Shown piece by piece: positions 1 through 5,655 of a DNA stretch of 6,849 nt; the stretch's first letter is position 1, and the number at the start of each line of letters is the position of its first letter. The DNA is from Peptoniphilus sp. (GTDB taxonomy: Bacteria > Bacillota > Clostridia > Tissierellales > Peptoniphilaceae). The DNA lies in NCBI GenBank assembly GCA_029983555.1, contig JASBZH010000059.1:1-6849 (forward strand), given 5' to 3'. Under the pieces are notes generated by a model. It was given only the letters and a program-made list of their open reading frames with translations. It was not told the DNA's origin and did not search any database. Both the position numbers and the translations under genes were made by a program.

Positions 1-267
1 TGGGAAAAGAGAATTTCACTTCTCAAAGCTTATCAAGTTGATAAAAAAGTTATGGAAAACGCAGGAGACGAAGCTATATTTTTACACTGCTTGCCATCTT
101 TCCACGACACAGAAACTAAAGTCGGAAAAGATATTTATGAAAAATTTGGTTTAAAAGAGATGGAAGTTACTGACGAAGTGTTTGAATCTAAACAGTCTTT
201 AGTTTTTGACGAAGCTGAAAATAGAATGCACACTATTAAAGCTGTTATCTATGCTACACTTAGTTAA
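1..267 (+). CDS. arcB: Ornithine carbamoyltransferase, catabolic type (3' end only)
   Basis: Partial gene: the reading frame is open from base 1 and the last 88 codons are present, ending in TAA. The enzyme interconverts ornithine plus carbamoyl phosphate with citrulline plus phosphate in the cytoplasm; in the arginine deiminase pathway it runs towards ornithine. The visible part carries the HCLP motif (residues 29-32 of the fragment), which binds ornithine in this family, and the C-terminal block FDEAENRMHTIKA that is diagnostic of carbamoyltransferases. After HCLP it has the longer FHDTETKVGKDIYEKFG segment before EVTDEVFES. That resembles ArcB/ArgI-type enzymes and differs from the short HRGEEV form of Bacillus-type ArgF, so I favour the catabolic assignment. 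The N-terminal carbamoyl-phosphate domain lies outside the window. A terminator follows within about 20 bases, so the gene probably ends its transcript here. Confidence 0.93.
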   Translation, partial: WEKRISLLKAYQVDKKVMENAGDEAIFLHCLPSFHDTETKVGKDIYEKFGLKEMEVTDEVFESKQSLVFDEAENRMHTIKAVIYATLS

Positions 268-287
268 TTTAATTTAAATTTTTATAG

Positions 288-320
288 TAAGAGAAGCCAG
301 GTGGGCTTCTCTTATTTATA
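288..320 (+). terminator. Rho-independent terminator after arcB
   Basis: An 11-bp perfect stem pairs 288-298 (TAAGAGAAGCC) with 304-314 (GGCTTCTCTTA) around a 5-base loop AGGTG. It is followed by a short, imperfect T-rich tail (TTTATAA). The stem is strong and the tail moderate. It lies 20 bases after the arcB stop and separates arcB from the paralogous pair downstream. Confidence 0.8.
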
Positions 321-439
321 ATTAGTTACATAATTAACAACTCATGTTTAAAAACTTATATTTTTATATTACAATATTTATATAAAAGGTATAAATTATT
401 CGCTTTAATATTTATATTTAAAACATTTAAATTCACAAC

Positions 440-446
440 AAGGAGG
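440..446 (+). promoter_or_regulatory. Strong ribosome binding site of the first LOR/SDH-like gene
   Basis: AAGGAGG ends 5 bases before the ATG at 452. It fixes this start and marks the first gene of a new transcription unit. The 120 bases upstream (about 320-440) are almost pure A/T and must hold the promoter. Several TATAAA/TATAAT-like words occur (for example 390-395), but none pairs with a convincing -35 box at good spacing, so I do not place a promoter. Confidence 0.8.
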
Positions 447-451
447 TAAAA

Positions 452-1591
452 ATGGAGTTTCAAATACCAAAATTAAAATTCCCAGATTTTTCAGAAGAAA
501 AATATAAGAAAGCGCCAGATACAAAACTTGGCACTGTGGAAAAAGATGGAGTTGCACCAGAGTACTTTTATTTGACAAATTATATGCCGACATTTTATAA
601 AAAGAATGATGAGTGGTTTTTTCCAGAGCACAATTCTCTAAATTGCGTTGCTGTATATGAGAATGAAGAGATTATCATCAAAGAAATACGCGATTTAGTT
701 GTCGGTGAAAAAGTTGTCTTATCTACAAAGGGAGATTTAAATTCTGGAATATTAGTCTACAAAGACGGTTTTGAAAAGAGTGTGTATTCTACTCCAGGTA
801 AGGCCGTTGAAACTTCATTTTCAAGAGATTATGATTTTTTATTTAATCTAATGGAACATGAAAAAAATGAAGAAGATGGACATATTGTTTGGGTTCTTGG
901 ACCTAGTGTTGTTTTTGACTATGATACAAGACATGCACTTAATAAGCTTGCTGAAAATGGATATATCGACTGTCTACTTGGCGGAAATGCAATGTGTACT
1001 CACGACTTAGAAGGTGGATTTTTACAAACTGCACTTGGACAAAATATCTACACTCAAAAAAATGTTCCGATGGGTCACTACAATCACCTAGATCTTTTAA
1101 ATGAAGTCAGAATGACTGGATCAATTAAAAAGTTTATTGATGATGGAAATGTCAAAGACGGAATTATCAAAACTTTAGTTGAAAAAGATATTCCTTTTGT
1201 GCTTTCAGGTTCAATTAGAGATGACGGACCACTTCCAGAAGTTATTGGTGATACTGAAAAAGCCCTTACTGAAACTAAAAAAGAACTCAAAAAGGCGACT
1301 CTTGTAATTTGTATAGCTACAATGTTGCACAGCCTATCTGTTGCTGGAATGACATCAAGTTATAGATATAGAAAAGATGGCAAGGTTACTCCTGTTTATA
1401 TGTATTCAATTGATGTTACAGAAAATGTTGTAAATAAAGTTGGCGCTACTAGAGAGAGAATGGCTTTTGTACCAATGGTTACGAATGTACAGGATTTTGT
1501 AGTAAATTGTGAGAGAGCTTTAATAAATGATTCGAAAGATATGTGCGAAAGTGAAGATATAGAAAAAAGTGATAATGAGGAGGATATTTAA
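452..1591 (+). CDS. LOR/SDH-type ornithine cyclodeaminase-like protein, copy A
   Basis: 379 residues, cytoplasmic, with no signal peptide or membrane segment. It resembles the LOR/SDH-domain family (TIGR00300), which includes archaeal ornithine cyclodeaminase and the C-terminal half of cyanobacterial AgrE/ArgZ; these convert ornithine to proline plus ammonia with NAD. Residues 36-105 match the family's FYxTxxxPTFxxxNxEW and DLVVGEKVV segments. Residues 146-350 match the deoxyhypusine-synthase-like domain. Family motifs that are kept are GGNA (177-180), HDLE (184-187), GHYNH (208-212), NEVRMTGSI (217-225), SGSIRDDGPLP (252-262) and TMLHS (290-294). The late DRGT motif is replaced by ATRE (332-335). 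The chain lacks most of the roughly 85-residue N-terminal region of archaeal members and ends in an acidic tail (about 358-379). It is followed one base later by a diverged paralogue, so a heteromeric enzyme is likely. The substrate is inferred from the family and the neighbouring arcB. Confidence 0.72.
   Translation: MEFQIPKLKFPDFSEEKYKKAPDTKLGTVEKDGVAPEYFYLTNYMPTFYKKNDEWFFPEHNSLNCVAVYENEEIIIKEIRDLVVGEKVVLSTKGDLNSGILVYKDGFEKSVYSTPGKAVETSFSRDYDFLFNLMEHEKNEEDGHIVWVLGPSVVFDYDTRHALNKLAENGYIDCLLGGNAMCTHDLEGGFLQTALGQNIYTQKNVPMGHYNHLDLLNEVRMTGSIKKFIDDGNVKDGIIKTLVEKDIPFVLSGSIRDDGPLPEVIGDTEKALTETKKELKKATLVICIATMLHSLSVAGMTSSYRYRKDGKVTPVYMYSIDVTENVVNKVGATRERMAFVPMVTNVQDFVVNCERALINDSKDMCESEDIEKSDNEEDI
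1577..1583 (+). promoter_or_regulatory. Ribosome binding site that sets the start of copy B
   Basis: GAGGAGG lies inside the last codons of copy A, 9 bases before ATG 1593. It rules out the upstream in-frame GTG at 1569, which precedes the site itself. Starting at 1593 also aligns the protein's first residues (MKFEMPK) with those of copy A (MEFQIPK). Confidence 0.8.
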
Positions 1592-1592
1592 A

Positions 1593-2687
1593 ATGAAATT
1601 TGAAATGCCAAAATATCATCATCCTGATTTTGGACAAGAATTTTTAAAGAATGCACCAAATGCTACCCTAGAAGAAGTTACTAGAGATGGTATAAGTCCT
1701 AGAAATTATCACGCTCTTTCTGTTTATCCTGAATATTTCAAAATAAACGGAAAATGGGTATTGGCTGTTCAGTCTAGAATGGACACAGTATGCGTTGCCA
1801 ATGACACACCAGGAGAAGAAAGTGTAAATATAGTTGAGTTTAGAAATCTTAAAAAAGGTGACAAAGTAGTTATCGGACGTACAGAAGATGCCTCAGAGGG
1901 AATTTACGTTTGGACCAAAGGATTTTTGGGAAATGAAATAAATAAAGATACATTTTCATTTAGAGCTGGTCGTTCAAGAGAGACAGCCTTTTCCATGGAC
2001 TACGATAATCTCTATGAAGTTTTAAAACACGAAAAAGAAAACAATGGATATGTGACTCTCATAATTGGATCTGCTCTTTCTCTTGACAGGGACTCAAGAA
2101 AAGCTCTTGAGAGACTCATAAGAGGAGGATATGTTCAGGCAATATTCTGCGGAACTGAGACTGCAGCTTTTGACCTTGAAAGAGGACTTTTTGACACATC
2201 CTGGGGTCAAAATCACTTTGAAAAGGAACAAAATACAACTAGAAACCTATTTGCAACTATAAATCTTGCTAGAAAATACGGTTCGACAAAAGCACTAGTT
2301 GAATCTGGACTTGTGAAAAATGGATTTATTAAGGCTTGCGTTGAAATGGATGTGCCTTTTGTAATTGCTGGGACTATACGTGATAGACTTGGACTTCCCG
2401 AGACTATAAATAATGTCTACGAGGCTCAGGATACTATGAGAAGTCATTCAAGAAAAACTTCCACAATTATTATGATGTCTGCAATTTTATTTACAATTGC
2501 AACTGGAAATATGACTCCTTCATACAATGAATTTGATGGAGAAGTTAGACCAGTCTATATGTATACAGTCGACATTCAAGAATTTGCAGTAAATAAATTA
2601 TCAGATAGAGGAACTGTTACTGCAGTTTCTATGGTTACAAATGCGCAAGATTTCATTAGAAATGTGGACAGAGCTTTAAATTGTTAA
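1593..2687 (+). CDS. LOR/SDH-type ornithine cyclodeaminase-like protein, copy B
   Basis: 364 residues, cytoplasmic, and clearly paralogous to copy A along its whole length. Both start MxFxxPKxxxPDF, share the ExAF/ETSF...DYD segment (130-138 here) and share PVYMYxxD (320-327). Compared with single-chain LOR/SDH cyclodeaminases it keeps EAQDTMR (277-283), GNMTPSY (305-311), VDIQ (326-329) and KLSDRGT (335-341), which copy A has lost or altered. It has degraded the sites copy A keeps: GGNA became CGTE (186-189), HDLE became FDLE (193-196), GHxxH became TTRNLF (215-220), SIRDDGPLP became TIRDRLGLP (261-269) and MLHS became ILFT (298-301). I infer a partner subunit that supplies part of a shared nucleotide or active site, not a second independent enzyme. 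The start is chosen at 1593 from the ribosome binding site and the alignment with copy A. One base separates it from copy A, so the two are surely co-transcribed. A terminator-like hairpin follows. Confidence 0.7.
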   Translation: MKFEMPKYHHPDFGQEFLKNAPNATLEEVTRDGISPRNYHALSVYPEYFKINGKWVLAVQSRMDTVCVANDTPGEESVNIVEFRNLKKGDKVVIGRTEDASEGIYVWTKGFLGNEINKDTFSFRAGRSRETAFSMDYDNLYEVLKHEKENNGYVTLIIGSALSLDRDSRKALERLIRGGYVQAIFCGTETAAFDLERGLFDTSWGQNHFEKEQNTTRNLFATINLARKYGSTKALVESGLVKNGFIKACVEMDVPFVIAGTIRDRLGLPETINNVYEAQDTMRSHSRKTSTIIMMSAILFTIATGNMTPSYNEFDGEVRPVYMYTVDIQEFAVNKLSDRGTVTAVSMVTNAQDFIRNVDRALNC

Positions 2688-2703
2688 AATTATTTAATTA
2701 AAT

Positions 2704-2737
2704 AAGTGTGCTGCTTAAGTGACAGTGCACTTTTTTT
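2704..2737 (+). terminator. Terminator-like hairpin between copy B and larE
   Basis: A 10-bp stem with two G-U pairs forms between 2704-2713 (AAGTGTGCTG) and 2723-2732 (CAGTGCACTT). The 9-base loop contains the palindrome CTTAAG. A run of seven T residues (2731-2737) follows, the classic intrinsic terminator layout. A smaller competing hairpin (2717-2721 with 2728-2732) uses the same 3' arm. It begins only 17 bases after the copy B stop and ends 12 bases before the larE ribosome binding site. It may therefore be a leaky terminator or attenuator in the larE leader. Confidence 0.72.
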
Positions 2738-2749
2738 GTAAAAAAAATT

Positions 2750-2755
2750 GGAAGG
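2750..2755 (+). promoter_or_regulatory. Ribosome binding site that sets the larE start
   Basis: GGAAGG is 5 bases before ATG 2761. This supports the MKLEEF start. The in-frame GTG at 2719 lies inside the loop of the terminator-like hairpin, has no ribosome binding site, and would add 14 residues unlike LarE. Confidence 0.75.
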
Positions 2756-2760
2756 TAAAT

Positions 2761-3507
2761 ATGAAATTAGAAGAATTTTTTAAAAAATATAATAAAGTTG
2801 CATTGGCTTTTTCTGGCGGTGTTGATTCGTCATTTTTATTGTACTCTGCAATAAAAAATAATGTGGATGTTTGTGCCTACTATGTAAAGAGTGATTTTCA
2901 GCCACAATTCGAATATGAAGATGCGCTAAATCTTGCAAAAAACTTAAATGCAAATTTAAAAGTTTTAAATGCAGATGTCTTAGATAATGAAGATATCTCA
3001 AAAAATCCTATAGACAGATGCTATTATTGCAAGAAAGAAATTTTTGGAAAAATTTACGACGAGGCCAAAAAAGATGGATATAAAATTTTAATCGATGGCA
3101 CAAATTTTTCTGATGAATATGATGACAGACCGGGAATGCGTGCAAAAGATGAATTAAAAGTGTTATCGCCTTTAAGAGAGTGTAAACTTACAAAGAATGA
3201 AATAAGAAGACTTTCAAAAGAAGCTGGATTATTTACTTGGGATAAACCGTCGTATTCATGCCTTGCTACGAGGATAATGACTGATGTGCCAATAACTAAA
3301 AAGAAACTTATGAGAACTGAAAAATCAGAAGACTTTATGAGAAAACTTGGATTTACAGATTTTAGAGTTAGAAATATTGGTGATGATGCAAAAATAGAAG
3401 TTGTATCGAGTGAATTTGATTTAGTTATTAAGTATAGAGAAGACATTTTAAAGGAACTTTCAAAATATTTTAAAAAAGTTTTGCTTGATTTGGAGGCTAG
3501 AAACTGA
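2761..3507 (+). CDS. larE: LarE, pyridinium-3,5-bisthiocarboxylate mononucleotide synthase (three-Cys type)
   Basis: 248 residues, cytoplasmic, of the PP-loop ATP pyrophosphatase superfamily. LarE adenylylates the two carboxylates of pyridinium-3,5-biscarboxylate mononucleotide and replaces them with thiocarboxylates, a late step of nickel-pincer cofactor synthesis. The ATP loop SGGVDSS is at residues 18-24, followed by a Rossmann-like half and the family blocks IDGTNFSDEYDDRPGMRA (111-128) and FRVRNIGDDAKIE (201-213). Lactobacillus plantarum LarE sacrifices one cysteine (Cys176) per sulfur. Here the equivalent appears to be C167 in SYSCLATR, and there is also a CxxC at C87/C90 (DRCYYCKK). 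This is the three-cysteine form known in Thermotoga maritima LarE to hold a [4Fe-4S] cluster, so a reusable sulfur carrier is inferred. The stop overlaps the larB start by one base (TGATG), suggesting translational coupling. The protein is slightly short for the family but looks complete. Confidence 0.92.
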   Translation: MKLEEFFKKYNKVALAFSGGVDSSFLLYSAIKNNVDVCAYYVKSDFQPQFEYEDALNLAKNLNANLKVLNADVLDNEDISKNPIDRCYYCKKEIFGKIYDEAKKDGYKILIDGTNFSDEYDDRPGMRAKDELKVLSPLRECKLTKNEIRRLSKEAGLFTWDKPSYSCLATRIMTDVPITKKKLMRTEKSEDFMRKLGFTDFRVRNIGDDAKIEVVSSEFDLVIKYREDILKELSKYFKKVLLDLEARN

Positions 3508-4256
3508 TGGAAGAAAGAGAAATCTTAGAAAAAGTAAAAAGTGGAGATATATCTATTGAATCTGCACTTCGAGAACTTAAAACTAAACCATTTAAGGACA
3601 TTGACTTTGCAAAGATTGATTTGCAAAGAAAACTTAGAACTGGAGCTGGAGAAGTTATTTATGGTTCAGGAAAAACTCCTAATCAAATAATAAAAATAAT
3701 CGACACTATGTTAGAAAATGGTCAAAAAAATATTCTTATCACTAGACTTTCCAAAGAATCTGCTGAAAAAATAAAAGATAGTTTCGAATTAAAATATTTT
3801 GAAGACGCAAAAGTTGCAATTTTTGGAGAGTTTATGAAAGCTTCGGGGCTTGGAAAAATTGTAGTGGCAACGGGAGGCACAAGCGACATTCCTGTTGCAG
3901 AAGAGGCGGCTCTTACTGCAGAATTTTTGGGAAATGAAGTAATTAGACTATACGATGTGGGAGTAGCAGGACTTCACAGACTCCTAGCACATATAGATGA
4001 GCTTACAGATGCAAGCGTAGTAATTGCAATTGCCGGAATGGAAGGGGCACTTGCAAGTGTGATAGGTGGACTAGTAGAGGCACCTGTCATTGCAGTACCA
4101 ACAAGTGTGGGATATGGCGCATCACTAAATGGAGTTGCAGCACTCCTTTCAATGTTAAATTCATGTGCAAGTGGTGTGAGCGTAGTAAATATTGACAATG
4201 GATTTGGAGCTGGTTTTTTGGCAAATAGAATCAACCATATGGAGGAGAAAAAATGA
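3507..4256 (+). CDS. larB: LarB, nicotinate adenine dinucleotide carboxylase/hydrolase
   Basis: 249 residues, full length for the family. LarB performs the first step of nickel-pincer cofactor synthesis: it carboxylates C5 of the pyridinium ring of nicotinic acid adenine dinucleotide and cleaves the phosphoanhydride, giving pyridinium-3,5-biscarboxylate mononucleotide and AMP. The N-terminal third (1-60) carries the LarB-specific block RTGAGEVIYGSGKTPNQI. The rest is a PurE-like carboxylase fold with ATGGTSDIPVAEEAA (121-135), DVGVAGLHRLL (150-160), AIAGMEGALASVIGGLV (174-190), PTSVGYGASLNG (198-209) and VVNIDNGFGAG (226-236). C220 in LNSCA matches the cysteine (Cys221 in L. plantarum) that forms a transient adduct with the pyridine ring. 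A GGAGG site at 3492-3496 inside larE precedes the ATG, and the start overlaps the larE stop by one base. Its own stop overlaps larC by four bases. Confidence 0.95.
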   Translation: MEEREILEKVKSGDISIESALRELKTKPFKDIDFAKIDLQRKLRTGAGEVIYGSGKTPNQIIKIIDTMLENGQKNILITRLSKESAEKIKDSFELKYFEDAKVAIFGEFMKASGLGKIVVATGGTSDIPVAEEAALTAEFLGNEVIRLYDVGVAGLHRLLAHIDELTDASVVIAIAGMEGALASVIGGLVEAPVIAVPTSVGYGASLNGVAALLSMLNSCASGVSVVNIDNGFGAGFLANRINHMEEKK

Positions 4257-5533
4257 AAACACTTTATTTAGACTGCGCTATGGGGATAGCTGGAGATATG
4301 TTTACAGCAGCACTTTTAGAATTATTTGATAATAAAGATGAGATGGTTAAAAAACTAAATGCCATTGGAATACCAAAAGTAGAATTTACAATTGAAGATA
4401 CTATTAGAAGTGGCATTAAAGGAACGAGATCTATCGTAAAAGTAGATGGTGTGGAGGAAGAGATAAGTGATATTAATTTAGATAATAAAAATAATCATCA
4501 CTATGAGCATATCCACACTCATGAAGTACTTCAAAATCACGTTCATACTCATCCTCATAAAGAACATCCAGATAGCCATCACCACCACATGCACAGAGGC
4601 ATGGATGAAATATCTGAAATAGTAAATAATTTAAATCTTTCTTCAAAGATAAAAGAAGACGTAATCGAAGTCTATAATTTAATAGCAAAGGCAGAGAGCA
4701 TTTCTCACAATGTTGATATTAAAGAGATTCACTTTCATGAAGTTGGATCTCTTGATGCAATTGCAGATATAACTGCCACATGTTTATTAATTGATAAGCT
4801 AAATGTAGATAAAATTATTTCATCTGAAATAAATGTTGGAAGTGGACATGTTCACTGTGCTCATGGAATACTTCCAGTTCCCGCTCCTGCGACAAGTTAT
4901 ATTTTAAAGGGTCTTCCTATTTATAGCGGAGAAGTTAAATCTGAACTTACAACTCCTACTGGAGCTGCACTTCTAAAATATTTTGTAGATGAATTTAGAG
5001 AAATGCCCGTCATGAATGTAGAAAAAATTGGCTATGGGATGGGAAAGAAGGAATTTGAAGTTTTAAACGCTCTAAGAATTTTTATGGGAGAAAGTAAAAA
5101 TGAGAGAGACTCTATTTACGAACTTTCTTTAAATGTCGACGGCATGACTGGTGAAGAGATAAGTTATGCAATGGAAAAGTTATTTGAAGGTGGAGCAAGA
5201 GAAGTCTATGTAGTCCCAATTTTTATGAAAAAATCTCGCCCAGGAAATTTAATTAGAGTTATGTGCGACAAAAAAACAAAAGAAAATTTAATTGAACTTA
5301 TTTTTAGATACACTACAACAATAGGAGTTAGGGAAGTCGAAACGAAAAGACATATTTTGGATAGGAAGATTTACAAAAAGAATTCCAAACTTGGAGGATA
5401 TAGATTAAAAAAATCGACAGGATATGGTGCAGTGCGTGAAAAAATTGAATATGACGATTTGAAAAAAATAGCTAATAAAAATAATATGAGTATAGGTGAA
5501 GTTAGAGAGTATTTGAGAAAAGAGGATGTGTAA
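4253..5533 (+). CDS. larC: LarC, CTP-dependent nickel insertase (cyclometallase), single-chain form
   Basis: 426 residues. LarC inserts nickel into pyridinium-3,5-bisthiocarboxylate mononucleotide using CTP, completing the NPN cofactor. The N-terminal half begins with the family signature YLDCAMGIAGDMFTAALLE (5-23) and continues with EIHFHEVGSLDAIADI (158-173), HCAHGILPVPAPAT (201-214) and ELTTPTGAALLKYF (231-244). The C-terminal half (about 288-400) has NVDGMTGEEISYAMEKL and PIFMKKSRPGNLI. Between residues 82 and 114 lies a histidine-rich stretch with 15 His in 33 residues, a likely nickel-binding loop. In L. plantarum the two halves are separate frames joined by programmed frameshifting (larC1/larC2); here they form one uninterrupted frame. 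The start overlaps the larB stop (ATGA) and is preceded by GGAGG at 4241-4245. This is the last gene of the operon, with no strong terminator after it. Confidence 0.95.
   Translation: MKTLYLDCAMGIAGDMFTAALLELFDNKDEMVKKLNAIGIPKVEFTIEDTIRSGIKGTRSIVKVDGVEEEISDINLDNKNNHHYEHIHTHEVLQNHVHTHPHKEHPDSHHHHMHRGMDEISEIVNNLNLSSKIKEDVIEVYNLIAKAESISHNVDIKEIHFHEVGSLDAIADITATCLLIDKLNVDKIISSEINVGSGHVHCAHGILPVPAPATSYILKGLPIYSGEVKSELTTPTGAALLKYFVDEFREMPVMNVEKIGYGMGKKEFEVLNALRIFMGESKNERDSIYELSLNVDGMTGEEISYAMEKLFEGGAREVYVVPIFMKKSRPGNLIRVMCDKKTKENLIELIFRYTTTIGVREVETKRHILDRKIYKKNSKLGGYRLKKSTGYGAVREKIEYDDLKKIANKNNMSIGEVREYLRKEDV
4493..4597 (+). other. larC: Histidine-rich loop within larC
   Basis: Codons 81-115 of larC. 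Histidines sit at residues 82, 83, 86, 88, 90, 96, 98, 100, 102, 105, 109-112 and 114, largely as HxH repeats plus a run of four. Such segments in nickel maturation proteins (for example HypB and UreE) bind or store nickel; that role is inferred here. The DNA is locally rich in CAT/CAC codons and shows no sign of a frameshift. Confidence 0.8.
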
Positions 5534-5576
5534 TGTTTTTCTAAGTATAACTTTTAACTGTTTTTATATATTAAAT

Positions 5577-5592
5577 AACTAAAATTTTAGTT
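5577..5592. repeat. Perfect 16-bp palindrome between larC and the membrane-protein gene
   Basis: AACTAAAATTTTAGTT is its own reverse complement. It is 44 bases after the larC stop and just overlaps the -35 region expected for the candidate promoter at 5614-5619. As RNA it would form only a weak A-U hairpin followed by TATTTTAT, so it could be a poor terminator for larEBC. As DNA it could be an operator. In such AT-rich sequence chance is also possible. Confidence 0.5.
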
Positions 5593-5619
5593 TATTTTAT
5601 ACAATTACTGTGATATTAT
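5591..5619 (+). promoter_or_regulatory. Candidate extended -10 promoter for the membrane-protein gene
   Basis: TGATATTAT (5611-5619) fits an extended -10 element (TGn plus TATTAT). The hexamer 17 bases upstream (5591-5596, TTTATT) is a poor -35 box, as is tolerated with extended -10 sites. A second possible -10, TACAAT at 5600-5605, lacks a good -35. Transcription would start near 5626, giving a leader of about 30 bases to ATG 5656. Confidence 0.4.
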
Positions 5620-5655
5620 ATAAGTTAAGAAAAATGTTTTCATAAGGAGGTTATT

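Noticed and set aside
314..439. Promoter for the paralogous pair
   Set aside because: A promoter must exist here, but the TATA-like words (for example 390-395) have no convincing -35 at 16-18 bases, so no position is claimed.
1569..1592. Upstream in-frame GTG as the start of copy B (8 extra residues)
   Set aside because: It precedes the GAGGAGG ribosome binding site, and the extra residues have no counterpart in copy A; ATG 1593 is better.
452..2687. Copies A and B as LarA-type, NPN-dependent racemases because of the downstream lar genes
   Set aside because: Their motifs (SIRDDGPLP, GGNA, HDLE, DRGT) match the LOR/SDH cyclodeaminase family and show no LarA signature.
2719..2760. GTG at 2719 as the larE start
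   Set aside because: It lies inside the loop of the terminator-like hairpin, has no ribosome binding site and adds non-homologous residues; ATG 2761 has GGAAGG at good spacing.
3054..3446. 130-codon open frame on the - strand opposite larE
   Set aside because: It mirrors a strongly supported LarE frame, and its sequence is a low-complexity Ser/Leu-rich shadow without family features.
3974..4234. 86-codon open frame on the - strand opposite larB
   Set aside because: It is a shadow of the conserved LarB frame, rich in Ala/Thr/Pro as expected from antisense of Gly/Ala/Val codons.
4473..4688. Open frame on the - strand opposite the LarC histidine loop
   Set aside because: The Cys/Asp/Tyr-rich translation is simply the complement of the His codons, and no ribosome binding site supports it.
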